A DNA stretch of 64,000 nucleotides from CAVQGZ01 sp942491665 (GCA_942491665.1 CALOBR010000011.1:62001-126000), one strand, 5' to 3'; numbered from the stretch's first letter, positions 55,602 to 63,271 are shown. Notes: a model not told the origin generated them from the sequence alone. Translations and numbers: made by a program.

Positions 55602-57437
55602 CTACTCGGCGCGACCGCCCAGATGGGTCGCCAAGAAAGACTCTGCCGCAGCGTAGAAACGTTCCCGGTTCTCCGGTCGAACCAGCCCGTGGCCCTCGTC
55701 GTCGAAGAGCAGGTACTCGTACGGCAGTCCCTTGTCGGCCATCGCGTCGACGATCTGCTGCGCCTCGGCCTCCTTGACCCGCGGGTCGTTCTTGCCCTGG
55801 GCGATGAGGACGGGGATGACGATGTCGTCCACCCGCGACAGCGGTGAGCGAGACCACAAGAACTCCGCCTCGGTCTCGGGGTTGCCGACCTTGGTGTGGA
55901 AGAGGGCGATCTGCGGCTGCCAGTACTCCGGGACGCTCTCGATGAGGGTCGACAGGTTGCTCGGCCCGACCATGTCGACGGCGCAGCGGAACACGTCGGG
56001 GGTGAAGGTGGCGCCGATCAGGGCGGCGTAGCCGCCGTACGACCCGCCGTAGATGCCGACCCGCTCGCGGTCGATCGTCCCTGTGTTCGCGAGGTGGTCG
56101 ACGGCGTCGAGCAGGTCGTCGTGCATGGCTGCGCCCCACTCGCGGTCGCCGGCGTTCAGAAACGCCTTGCCATAGCCGGTCGAGCCGCGAAAGTTGACTT
56201 GGACGCAGGCGTACCCACGGTTGGCCAGCCACTGTGCCTCGGCGTTGTAGCCCCACGAGTCTCGGTACCAGGGGCCGCCGTGAACGTTGAGCACGGCCGG
56301 CAGCCCTGCGCGCTCGACGCCGACCGGGTAGGTCACGTACCCGTGCACCGTCAGCCCGTCGCGGGAGGTGAACGCGAACGGCTCCATCGGCGCCAGGTCG
56401 TAGCGCTCCAACGCCGGCTTGTGCACGAACAGCAGGCTCAGCTCCCGGGAGTCGCGGTCGTAGCGGTAGTAGCGCACGGGGCCGTCCGACGGCGACTCCG
56501 TCACCAGCCATGTGCGGTTGGCCCGGTCGCGGCTGATGCCGAAGTCGCCGGTGAGGCGGGCTCGCAAGGCGTCGATCTCGGCGCCGAAGTCGGCGTCCAG
56601 GTGCACCCACTCGTCGCGCTCCTTGTCGAAGACCACCGAGAGCGGCTCCAACGTCTCGGGATCGGTGACCATGCCGCTCACGTCGTAGGTGGGGTCCTCG
56701 GCCAGCACGGTCTCCACGCCGGTCGCCAGGTCGAGGCGCACCAGCCGTCCCGCGTTCACACCTTCTGACGACGACAGCAGCATCGCCGACCCGTCACGGG
56801 TGTAGCCGAGGACGTTGGTGCTCGCGACGTCCTCGGGGCCGATCTGGCGCCACGGCACGAACTCGCCGGACTCGTCGCGCAGCAGGACGGCCACACCCCC
56901 GTCCGGGGTCATCGCGGCGCCACCGCGAACCTGCTGCTCGGAGTCGACGAGCCAGCCGGCGAAGCCGGGGTTGCTCTCCACTTTCGTCAGCTCGCCCGAG
57001 ACGAGGTCGAGCGAGTACACGTCGTGCAGCTGGGGGTTGTCGGCGTTGAGGCCCACGAGCACCGTCGTCGGGTGCCACCGGTTGTGGCTCAGCACAGCGG
57101 CTGTCACGCCTTCGCCGGGGGTGCGCAGCGTGGACTCGCCCGTCTGAAGGTCGAGGGTGTAGAGCCGCCAGTTCTCGTCGCCGTCGCTGTCTCGCAGGTA
57201 CAGCAGGGTGCGGTCGTCGTGGGCGAAGACGAACACACGGACGCCGTGCCCGCGGTCAGCGGTGACCGGCGTGGCCGCGGACAGGTCGTCCAGCGGTCCG
57301 ACCCACACGTTCATCACTCCGTCGACCGGGGCCAAGAAGCCGATGCGCGTGCCGTCGGGGGAGAGAGCAGCCCCGGCTCGTTCGGGGTTGCCGAAGAGGA
57401 CGTCGCGCGGGATCAGGTCGGTGGCGTCGTAGATCAC
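55602..57437 (-). CDS. S9 family serine peptidase (prolyl oligopeptidase type)
   Basis: The 611-residue protein has an N-terminal beta-propeller (about residues 20-350, with PDGTRIGFLAP- and SHNRWHP-type blades) and a C-terminal alpha/beta hydrolase domain. The nucleophile is in GIYGGSYGGYAAL (Ser466), with NVHGGPWYRDSWG, QGKNDPRV holding the acid and DDEGHG the histidine. No signal peptide is seen, so it probably cleaves peptides in the cytoplasm. The GTG at 57437 lies 6 bases after TGGGAT (57444-57449 on this strand). It is divergent from the DinG-type helicase. Confidence 0.93.
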   Translation of the reverse strand: MIYDATDLIPRDVLFGNPERAGAALSPDGTRIGFLAPVDGVMNVWVGPLDDLSAATPVTADRGHGVRVFVFAHDDRTLLYLRDSDGDENWRLYTLDLQTGESTLRTPGEGVTAAVLSHNRWHPTTVLVGLNADNPQLHDVYSLDLVSGELTKVESNPGFAGWLVDSEQQVRGGAAMTPDGGVAVLLRDESGEFVPWRQIGPEDVASTNVLGYTRDGSAMLLSSSEGVNAGRLVRLDLATGVETVLAEDPTYDVSGMVTDPETLEPLSVVFDKERDEWVHLDADFGAEIDALRARLTGDFGISRDRANRTWLVTESPSDGPVRYYRYDRDSRELSLLFVHKPALERYDLAPMEPFAFTSRDGLTVHGYVTYPVGVERAGLPAVLNVHGGPWYRDSWGYNAEAQWLANRGYACVQVNFRGSTGYGKAFLNAGDREWGAAMHDDLLDAVDHLANTGTIDRERVGIYGGSYGGYAALIGATFTPDVFRCAVDMVGPSNLSTLIESVPEYWQPQIALFHTKVGNPETEAEFLWSRSPLSRVDDIVIPVLIAQGKNDPRVKEAEAQQIVDAMADKGLPYEYLLFDDEGHGLVRPENRERFYAAAESFLATHLGGRAE

Positions 57438-57523
57438 CGGACTATCCCACCACGGGCGCCGCGGGTCGGCCTCGCTGTGGCTGTGTCGGTGGACGACGAG
57501 CGCGAGCCGACGCGCGCGTTCAC

Positions 57524-57529
57524 TACTGT
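57524..57529 (+). promoter_or_regulatory. -10 element for the leaderless DinG-type helicase gene
   Basis: TACTGT lies 7 bases before the GTG at 57537, and no ribosome-binding site is present. Confidence 0.5.
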
Positions 57530-57536
57530 GCAGCGA

Positions 57537-59543
57537 GTGCCGCCGTCGGAGGAGTCTCAGGTCGCCACCCTGCTGTCGGCTGCGGTCGACCAGCTCGGCG
57601 GCCGTGAGCGGCCGGGCCAGGTGCAGATGGCCGAAGCAGTGAACGCTGCCTTCGAGGCGGGACGGCACCTGCTGGTGCAGGCGGGTACAGGCACCGGCAA
57701 GTCTCTGGCCTACCTGGTCCCGGCTGCGGTGCGCGCAGTGGACGAGGACGGGCCGGGGGGACCGGTCGTGGTCGCGACGGCGACCCTGGCGCTGCAGTCG
57801 CAGCTGGTCGAGCGCGACCTGCCGACGCTTGCACCCGTGGCGGAGCAGGTGCTCGGCCGTCCTTTGCGATGGGCGATCGCCAAGGGGCGTAGCAACTACG
57901 CGTGCCTGCACCGGGTTCGCGAAGGCGTGCCGGACGAAGACGGCGCGCTGATCAGCGCCGACGCGGTGACGGGCGGGAGCGGGGCGTTCGGTCGCGAGGT
58001 CGTCCGGGCGCGGCGGTGGGCCGAGCAGCAGGCCGACGACGGCACCGGGGAGCGGGACCGTTTGCAGCCCGGCGTCTCCGACCGAGCCTGGTCGCAGGTG
58101 TCGGTGAGCGCCGTGGAGTGCCTGGGAGCCGCGAAGTGCGCGTACGGCACCGAGTGCTTCGCCGAGCGTGCCCGCGCCCGGGCCGAGGACGCCGACATCG
58201 TGGTCACCAACCACGCCCTGCTTGCCATCCATGCAATCGACGGCCTGCCGGTACTGCCCGAGCTCACCGCCTTGGTCGTCGACGAGGGCCACGAGTTCGC
58301 GGCGCGGGTGACGGGCGTGGCCACCCAAGAGCTCACGACTGCTCAGGTCGAGCGCCTCGGCAAGCGCGTGCGCAGCCTGGTCGACGAGGACGTGGCCGAG
58401 CGGGTGCTCGACTCGGTGGCCGGTCTCGACATGGCTCTCGGCGAGGCGCGGGTCGGTCGGCTCGACGAGGTGCCCGATGATCTCCGCGAGGCGTGTGCGG
58501 CTGTTCGCGACGCGGCCCGTCGCGTGCAGTCTGGCCTCTCGCGCGGCAAGTCGGACAAGGGCGCGGACGAGGCCGTCATCCGCACTGCGAAGGCCGCTGC
58601 CGACGAGGTGGCATCGGTTGCCGACCGACTCAGCGCCGCCAACGACGCCGACGTGATCTGGCTGGAGGAGCGTGACCGGGGTGGGCGCGTCCTCAAGGTC
58701 GCCCCGTTGTCGGTGTCGGGGCTGATCCGCAACCAGGTGTTCAGCGACGCACCAGTGGTCATGACGTCGGCGACCCTCACGTTGGGTGGGTCGTTCGACT
58801 CGATCGCGGGAGGGCTGGGACTCACCGGTGCCGATGCCCCCGAGTGGACCGGGCTGGACGTCGGCTCGCCCTTCGACTACCCCAAGCAGGGGATTCTCTA
58901 TGCGGCCAAGCATCTGCCCCGCCCGGGTCGCGACGGGTTGGCGCCGCAGGTGCTGGCCGAGATCGCCGAGCTGGTCGACGCAGCCGGCGGGCGCACCTTG
59001 GGCCTGTTCTCCTCGCGACGTGCCGCCGAGACAGCAGCCGCCTCCGTTCGCGAGGCGCTGCCCGAGCTGACCGTGCTGTGCCAGGGCGACGACCTCGTCC
59101 CCACCTTGGTGAAGCAGTTTCGCGACGACCCGACGTCGTCGTTGTTCGGGACGCTGTCGCTGTGGCAGGGTGTCGACGTCCCGGGAGCCACCTGCGTGCT
59201 GGTGATCATGGACCGCATCCCCTTCCCTCGCCCGGACGACCCGCTGATGTCGGCACGCCAACGAGCCGTCGACGCCGCCGGCGGCAACGGGTTCATGGCG
59301 GTTGCCGCGACCCACGCGGCGCTGCTGATGGCTCAAGGTGCGGGCCGGCTGATCCGCTCGACCGATGACCGGGGGGTGCTGGCCGTCCTCGACTCGCGGC
59401 TCGCGACGGCTCGCTACGGCGAGTTCATCCGCGCGTCGCTGCCGCCGATGTGGGCGACGACTGACCCGCAGATGGCGCGGGCAGCGCTGGCCCGGCTCGC
59501 CGCACAGCACGCCGGCGATCAGCCCGTGCCCTCCACGAGCTGA
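57537..59543 (+). CDS. DinG/XPD-type iron-sulfur ATP-dependent DNA helicase
   Basis: The 668-residue superfamily 2 helicase has Walker A QAGTGTGKS at residues 48-56, VVATATLALQSQLV, NYAC near residue 122 and further cysteines in ECLGAAKCAYGTECF around 195-207. Together these fit a 4Fe-4S cluster. The DEAH-like box is DEGHEF, and SATL, FGTLSLWQGVDVPG and QGAGRLIRSTDD follow. Relatives unwind DNA in repair and at R-loops. The start GTG 57537 is set by the promoter hexamer; the open frame continues upstream antisense to the S9 peptidase. The last 25 bases overlap the convergent gene. Confidence 0.94.
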   Translation: MPPSEESQVATLLSAAVDQLGGRERPGQVQMAEAVNAAFEAGRHLLVQAGTGTGKSLAYLVPAAVRAVDEDGPGGPVVVATATLALQSQLVERDLPTLAPVAEQVLGRPLRWAIAKGRSNYACLHRVREGVPDEDGALISADAVTGGSGAFGREVVRARRWAEQQADDGTGERDRLQPGVSDRAWSQVSVSAVECLGAAKCAYGTECFAERARARAEDADIVVTNHALLAIHAIDGLPVLPELTALVVDEGHEFAARVTGVATQELTTAQVERLGKRVRSLVDEDVAERVLDSVAGLDMALGEARVGRLDEVPDDLREACAAVRDAARRVQSGLSRGKSDKGADEAVIRTAKAAADEVASVADRLSAANDADVIWLEERDRGGRVLKVAPLSVSGLIRNQVFSDAPVVMTSATLTLGGSFDSIAGGLGLTGADAPEWTGLDVGSPFDYPKQGILYAAKHLPRPGRDGLAPQVLAEIAELVDAAGGRTLGLFSSRRAAETAAASVREALPELTVLCQGDDLVPTLVKQFRDDPTSSLFGTLSLWQGVDVPGATCVLVIMDRIPFPRPDDPLMSARQRAVDAAGGNGFMAVAATHAALLMAQGAGRLIRSTDDRGVLAVLDSRLATARYGEFIRASLPPMWATTDPQMARAALARLAAQHAGDQPVPSTS

Positions 59544-60424
59544 GCCCGTGCCTCGAGAACGGTGAACCCGGCCGGTGCGGTGTAGACGAGGGGCTCGATG
59601 TCGATGGGCGGCAGGCCCGGCACGGTCACGTCACCCAGCCATGTGACCGTCAGCGTCACGGACGCGTCGCCGCGCTGGTCGAACACCGAGTGGACGTAGT
59701 GGTCAGGGGTGCGGGTCGGGCTGAGCTCAGGCGTGTAGGCCCGCCCGGGTCCGGTAGACGTGGTTCCGTTGCTCCACCGCCACTCGTAAGACGGCGTGGC
59801 TCGCACTTCGCCGGGCAGCGGTTGCTGGATCCGGAGGGTGACGTCGCCGCGGTCTGGCGTCCATGCCAGAACGGGCACGTTCACGAGCGCCCCGGTCGCG
59901 GGAGCCACCTCGACGCTCGGCTGGGCGATCTCGCGAAACCGGTCTTCGATGATGCGACGGACCTGGGCCTCGACATCGGCGAGGTCTACGCGTTGCTCGC
60001 CTGGGATGCACTGGGTTCCGGTATCGGTCCAGGGGGAGTCCGGTGGGTCGAGCGGACGCGAGAACACCCAGAACGTCACACCGGGCACGTCGCCGGGTGC
60101 GGTACACAAAGCGGCAGCGCACGCATCGGCGTTGCCGCCCGGGGTGTTTCCGTCGCACGTAGGCACGTAGGACCACTCGAGGTCAGGAGCGTCCGAACCC
60201 GGCTGGAACGACGCCGGCGTCCGGAAGAAGGCCCGTTGTGCAGCGGAGTAGTACCACCCGATCCCGTTGTCCCTGGTTGACGCGCACCCTGACACGAAGT
60301 CAAGGCAGGTCTCTGACCCCGCGGCGGGAGTGGACAAGCCCACTCCAACGAGAACCGCGGCAACGGACGCCACGGCAAGCCGCTTCAGGGCAAGTCTGGA
60401 CGGACAGCACGAGCCACTGACCAT
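59519..60424 (-). CDS. Secreted protein of unknown function, PKD-like C-terminal region
   Basis: The 301-residue protein has an N-terminal signal peptide (basic KRLAV, hydrophobic core, PAAG before residue 37) and about seven cysteines in the first half, likely disulfide-bonded. The second half has beta-sandwich features resembling a PKD domain (YEWRWSNGTTSTGPGRAYTPEL and ASVTLTVTW). I do not recognise a named family. The ATG at 60424 is the best start, although AGGAGA sits directly against it. The N-terminus overlaps the lipoprotein gene by 125 bases in another frame. Confidence 0.75.
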   Translation of the reverse strand: MVSGSCCPSRLALKRLAVASVAAVLVGVGLSTPAAGSETCLDFVSGCASTRDNGIGWYYSAAQRAFFRTPASFQPGSDAPDLEWSYVPTCDGNTPGGNADACAAALCTAPGDVPGVTFWVFSRPLDPPDSPWTDTGTQCIPGEQRVDLADVEAQVRRIIEDRFREIAQPSVEVAPATGALVNVPVLAWTPDRGDVTLRIQQPLPGEVRATPSYEWRWSNGTTSTGPGRAYTPELSPTRTPDHYVHSVFDQRGDASVTLTVTWLGDVTVPGLPPIDIEPLVYTAPAGFTVLEARAQLVEGTG

Positions 60425-60971
60425 TCTCCTGACGGGCGATCTGAAAGACCTGGTCGATCGGGTCGCTGGCTGGCGCCGAGTCGACCTGGTCACCGTCGGC
60501 GTCAAGGAGCCGAATCGCACCTATCTGGTGACTCACCTGAACGAGCGCGATGTCGTTCTCGTACCGAAGGACCTTCGCAGTGTGTGCGACGGATCCGCCC
60601 TCCACCGTTAGCCCGGAATCCAAGATCGCACGGGCAGTGTCTGCCCCGTCTTGGCAGACCGAACAGGAGGCGCCAAACAGCGTTTCGCGGCGATCAAGGG
60701 CATCGTCGAGGACTTGATGCTGAGAGGCTTCGTTGGCGGCCTCGAAGTAGTCCTCGACGAGGGCGCAGAACCTCCACGTGGACCGTGTGGGATTGCCGCG
60801 GTTGGACTCGCCGAGTCGAGCAGCCGGCGAGGGACTCGGCGGCGTCGGACTTGTGGCCGGGGTCGCAACGGTCGGAATCGACTGGGTGGGGAGCGTCGTC
60901 GGGTCGGCGGTGTCGGAGCAGCCGCTCAGCATCAAGGCAAGAACGGCCAATATGCCCGTTATGACCCGCAT
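60300..60971 (-). CDS. Putative lipoprotein (DUF6318-like)
   Basis: The 223-residue protein starts MRVITGILAVLALMLSGCSD, a lipoprotein signal with lipobox LSGC (Cys18), followed by a Thr/Pro-rich spacer (to about residue 55). The core DYFEAANEASQHQVLDDAL and SCSVCQDGADTARAILDSG, with a conserved-looking Cys pair, resembles the DUF6318 family of actinobacterial lipoproteins. That match is from memory and uncertain. The C-terminal 40 residues overlap the start of the secreted protein gene, and the pair is probably cotranscribed. Confidence 0.78.
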   Translation of the reverse strand: MRVITGILAVLALMLSGCSDTADPTTLPTQSIPTVATPATSPTPPSPSPAARLGESNRGNPTRSTWRFCALVEDYFEAANEASQHQVLDDALDRRETLFGASCSVCQDGADTARAILDSGLTVEGGSVAHTAKVLRYENDIALVQVSHQIGAIRLLDADGDQVDSAPASDPIDQVFQIARQENGQWLVLSVQTCPEAACRGVRCRGSRWSGLVHSRRGVRDLP

Positions 60972-61012
60972 GGCTACGAAGAGTACGCCGCAGCGCGAGG
61001 ACTACTCAACGA

Positions 61013-61021
61013 TTGTCCACA
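61013..61021 (+). promoter_or_regulatory. Consensus DnaA box
   Basis: TTGTCCACA is an exact match to the actinobacterial DnaA box. It lies in the short gap between the lipoprotein start and the lexA stop codon. Confidence 0.5.
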
Positions 61022-61024
61022 GGC

Positions 61025-61714
61025 CTATACCCGGCGGAGCACCGCCGTCACCTTGCCGAGTATCTGAGCGTGGTCTCCGTCGATCGGCTCGTAGGCCTCG
61101 TTGTGCGGGAGCAGCCACACGTGCCCGTCCTTGCGCTTGAACGTCTTGACCGTCGCCTCGTTGTCGAGAAGGGCCGCCACGATCTCGCCGTTCTCCGCAG
61201 TCGGTTGCTGGCGGACGACGACCCAGTCGCCGTCGCAGATGGCCGCGTCGATCATGGAGTCACCAACGACACGCAGCAAGAACAGGGTGCCCTCGCCGAC
61301 GATCTGGCGGGGGAGGGGGAACACCTCTTCGACGGCCTGCTCAGCAAGGATCGGTCCACCGGCAGCGATCTGGCCGACGACGGGGACGAATGACGGGTCG
61401 GGCAGCTGCTCGCCGCTGTCGGTGACGTCCACGTGCCCCGCGTCCGGGTCGAGTACCTCGAGCGCCCGGGGGCGGTTCGGGTCGCGGCGGATGTAGCCCT
61501 TGGCCTCCAGGGTCTTGAGCTGGTGCGCAACACTCGACGGGCTCGACAGGCCAGCCTTCTCGCCGATCTCGCGCATGCTGGGTGGGTACCCGCGGTCACC
61601 GATCGCGGTTCGGATGACCTCGAGCACGCGCCGTTGCCTCATGGTCAGTACGGCCGTGGCCTCCGGCTCAGGGAACTCGTGAACGGCATCGGTGTCGTGC
61701 TCGTCCAGACCCAC
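61025..61714 (-). CDS. lexA: LexA repressor
   Basis: LexA represses SOS genes and cleaves itself on activated RecA. The 229-residue protein has an N-terminal winged helix (LTMRQRRVLEVIRTAIGDRGYPPSMREIGEKAGLSSPSSVAHQLKTLEAKGYI), the cleavage site Ala118-Gly119 in QIAAGGPILA, the nucleophile in GDSM (Ser153) and the general base in ATVKTF (Lys190). The GTG at 61714 has AAAGGGG upstream. The open frame extends further upstream, but that part runs antisense to the LysM gene and across the promoter. Confidence 0.97.
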   Translation of the reverse strand: MGLDEHDTDAVHEFPEPEATAVLTMRQRRVLEVIRTAIGDRGYPPSMREIGEKAGLSSPSSVAHQLKTLEAKGYIRRDPNRPRALEVLDPDAGHVDVTDSGEQLPDPSFVPVVGQIAAGGPILAEQAVEEVFPLPRQIVGEGTLFLLRVVGDSMIDAAICDGDWVVVRQQPTAENGEIVAALLDNEATVKTFKRKDGHVWLLPHNEAYEPIDGDHAQILGKVTAVLRRV

Positions 61715-61760
61715 TGGTCCACCCCTTTCAAGTGCCGGGAGCTCTTCCCGCCACGTGATC

Positions 61761-61801
61761 AAGGTAGGCCTCTGAAGGTCACAATTCAAACACCTGTTCG
61801 A
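61761..61801 (-). promoter_or_regulatory. lexA promoter overlapped by an SOS box
   Basis: On the minus strand TTGAAT (61784-61789) and TACCTT (61761-61766) are separated by 17 bases. The SOS box TCAAAC-ACCT-GTTCGA (61786-61801; one mismatch from TCGAAC-N4-GTTCGA) overlaps the -35, so LexA would autorepress. Confidence 0.75.
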
Positions 61802-61814
61802 ACGTGTCTCGACT

Positions 61815-61837
61815 TTGTCGGAGGTACGCGGTACAAC
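61815..61837 (+). promoter_or_regulatory. RecA-NDp/PafBC-like promoter of the LysM gene
   Basis: TTGTCGGAG (61815-61823) matches 8 of 9 positions of TTGTCRGTG. After exactly 8 bases comes TACAAC (61832-61837), which fits TANNNT except the last base. A second hexamer TACAGT (61841-61846) could serve a LexA-controlled start. Confidence 0.6.
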
Positions 61838-61847
61838 TCGTACAGTC

Positions 61848-61869
61848 GTTCGATCGAACACGTGTTCGT
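61848..61869. promoter_or_regulatory. LexA (SOS) box of the LysM gene with overlapping palindrome
   Basis: TCGAAC-ACGT-GTTCGT (61854-61869) is one base from the SOS consensus. It shares its left half with the perfect palindrome GTTCGATCGAAC (61848-61859). The site covers the likely transcription start region, 18 bases before the LysM ATG. Confidence 0.85.
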
Positions 61870-61887
61870 AGATCAAGGAGGCACACG

Positions 61888-62406
61888 ATGGCACTCGCCA
61901 CCGCACTTCCCCCCGTCCGCACGGCGGCGTCGACCGCGACCCCGGCAGCGCAGCCGCCGACACGCGTTGGCGTTGCGCCGACGCGGACCGCACCGACTCC
62001 AGGGCGTCGGCCGAGCCGAGTCTCCGACCGGCGACCCAAGCTGGGGCCCGTCGGCACCTCGCACCGGTTCCCGGTTGCCGCACCGGCACCGGCGCCCAAG
62101 CCAGCGCCGGTGCCGGTGCGCCTGACCCGTCGCGGGGTTGTGGCGTCGTGGGTCGTGGCGGTGATGAGCATCGCGATCGCCGCGTTCGGGCTTGTGCAGG
62201 GCCTGCAGCCGTCTGCACCGGCGGTGGTGGGTAGTCAGAGCGTCGTCGTCCAGCCCGGACAGTCGCTGTGGGAGGTGGCTCAGGCGGTCAACCCGGATGT
62301 CGACCCCCGGGTCACGCTTGCTGCGATCCGTAGCGAGACCGCGCTCGACACCTCGGTGCTCGTGCCAGGTTCCACGGTGACGGTGCCCATGTTCGACCGC
62401 GGCTGA
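61888..62406 (+). CDS. LysM-domain membrane protein, likely SOS cell-division inhibitor
   Basis: The 172-residue protein has a Pro/Ala-rich N-terminus (1-78), one membrane helix (about 84-104) and a C-terminal LysM domain (SVVVQPGQSLWEVAQAVNPDVDP to about 168). Gene position (divergent from lexA, before nrdR), SOS box and topology match the damage-induced division suppressors ChiZ/Rv2719c of Mycobacterium and DivS of Corynebacterium, which differ in sequence. So blocking septation under DNA damage is a strong inference. AAGGAGG at 61875-61881 precedes the ATG. Confidence 0.88.
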   Translation: MALATALPPVRTAASTATPAAQPPTRVGVAPTRTAPTPGRRPSRVSDRRPKLGPVGTSHRFPVAAPAPAPKPAPVPVRLTRRGVVASWVVAVMSIAIAAFGLVQGLQPSAPAVVGSQSVVVQPGQSLWEVAQAVNPDVDPRVTLAAIRSETALDTSVLVPGSTVTVPMFDRG

Positions 62407-62568
62407 GCGCCGGAGCGGCGCCGGTAGAGCCGGCAGCAGGGAAGTTCCCGGGACAGCCGGTGGGGGGACACGCCGGGGGACACACCGGGGGACACGCCGA
62501 ACGTCTGCTGCCAGCGTGCCAGTGACCTGCGGGTATGGCACTGCGGCGAGAAAGCTTTGCGACAGGGC
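62407..62568. other. Non-coding region after the LysM gene
   Basis: No credible gene is seen. A small hairpin GCCGG-TAGAG-CCGGC (62420-62434), three 12-base tandem repeats (62463-62498) and a hairpin GTGCCA/TGGCAC (62516-62541) are present. One or both hairpins may end the LysM transcript. Confidence 0.45.
62463..62498 (+). repeat. Three tandem copies of a 12-base repeat
   Basis: GGGGGACACGCC, GGGGGACACACC and GGGGGACACGCC follow each other without gaps; the middle copy differs by one base. Confidence 0.8.
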
Positions 62569-62597
62569 TTGCGGTCCTAGGGGGACAGCAATACCTT
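62569..62597 (+). promoter_or_regulatory. Promoter of nrdR-nrdJ
   Basis: TTGCGG (62569-62574), a 17-base spacer and TACCTT (62592-62597) fit a housekeeping promoter. The leader to nrdR would be about 100 bases. Confidence 0.55.
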
Positions 62598-62598
62598 T

Positions 62599-62629
62599 CC
62601 CCTACATCTAGTAGTTACATAGATGTAAG
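62599..62629. promoter_or_regulatory. Probable NrdR-binding sites
   Basis: CTACATCTAG (62602-62611) fits the core of the NrdR box (CWATATATWG) at 8 of 10 positions. It is followed by the perfect inverted repeat TTACAT-AG-ATGTAA (62615-62628). The AT-rich block sits just after the -10 and contrasts with its GC-rich surroundings. Confidence 0.55.
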
Positions 62630-62669
62630 CCATCCACAGGTTGTGGTCGTTGCCCACAGTTTGTCCCCA
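62630..62669 (+). promoter_or_regulatory. Cluster of DnaA-box-like sequences before nrdR
   Basis: CCATCCACA (62630-62638), TTGCCCACA (62650-62658) and TTGTCCCCA (62661-62669) differ from TTRTCCACA by two, one and one bases. All have the same orientation. DnaA control of nrd genes is known in other bacteria. Confidence 0.4.
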
Positions 62670-62707
62670 GGCTTCACACAGGTTCATCCCCAGGAGGAGG
62701 TGCGGAG

Positions 62708-63214
62708 ATGCAGTGCCCGTTCTGTCGCCACCACGACACACGAGTGCTCGACAGCCGCGCCGCTGACGACGGCACCGCGATCCGGCGGCGTCGCCAGTGC
62801 CTGGACTGCGAGCGTCGGTTCACCACGGTCGAGCAGGTGACGTTGGCCGTCGTGAAGCGATCGGGCACGACCGAGCCGTTCAGCCGGGAGAAGGTCATCT
62901 CCGGGGTGCGCAAGGCGTGCCAGGGCCGACCGGTGAGCGACAGCGACCTGGCGCGGCTGGGTCAGCAGGTCGAGGAGAGCATCCGCGCCGGCGGGGCCGC
63001 CGAGGTGCCCAGCCACGAGGTCGGCATGGCAACCCTGCCGCCGCTGCGGGAGCTCGACGAGGTCGCCTACCTGCGCTTCGCCAGCGTCTACCGGTCCTTC
63101 GACTCCTTGGCCGACTTCGAGGCCGAGATCGCCCTGCTGCGAGTCGAGCAGCAGGCCGACGTCTACCCCGACGACCCCCACCGAGTCACCGTTCCACACC
63201 CCGACCGCAGCTAG
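62708..63214 (+). CDS. nrdR: Transcriptional regulator NrdR
   Basis: NrdR senses dATP/ATP and represses ribonucleotide reductase genes. The 168-residue protein has the N-terminal zinc ribbon CPFC (Cys3, Cys6) and CLDC (Cys31, Cys34), followed by an ATP-cone (about 49-139: VVKRSGTTEPFSREKVISGVRKAC, and YLRFASVYRSFDSLADFEAEI). AGGAGGAGG about 7 bases before the ATG is a strong ribosome-binding site. nrdJ follows after 87 bases, so NrdR probably autoregulates and controls nrdJ through the sites at 62599-62629. Confidence 0.97.
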   Translation: MQCPFCRHHDTRVLDSRAADDGTAIRRRRQCLDCERRFTTVEQVTLAVVKRSGTTEPFSREKVISGVRKACQGRPVSDSDLARLGQQVEESIRAGGAAEVPSHEVGMATLPPLRELDEVAYLRFASVYRSFDSLADFEAEIALLRVEQQADVYPDDPHRVTVPHPDRS

Positions 63215-63227
63215 CGGTCCCACAGAC

Positions 63228-63271
63228 GTCCCGGGTGAGGTGGGGAGGGGAAGCCCCGCCTCACCCGGGAC
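63228..63271 (+). terminator. Very stable stem-loop between nrdR and nrdJ
   Basis: Bases 63228-63245 pair with 63254-63271 to give an 18-bp stem (17 Watson-Crick pairs and one U-G) with the loop AGGGGAAG. No T-run follows. It starts 13 bases after nrdR and ends 30 bases before nrdJ, so it may attenuate, process or protect the dicistronic mRNA. Confidence 0.75.

Noticed and set aside
57483..57505. GTGTCGGTG upstream of the DinG-type helicase, a good RecA-NDp half motif
   Set aside because: After 8 bases there is GCGCGA, not a -10. The likely -10 (57524) is far too distant.
62463..62498. Tandem repeats as a CRISPR or attachment site
   Set aside because: Units are 12 bases with no spacers, and no cas, integrase or tRNA gene is nearby.
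62535..62840. Small open frame across the nrdR promoter and start
   Set aside because: It overlaps the promoter, regulatory sites and nrdR, and has no ribosome-binding site or family features.
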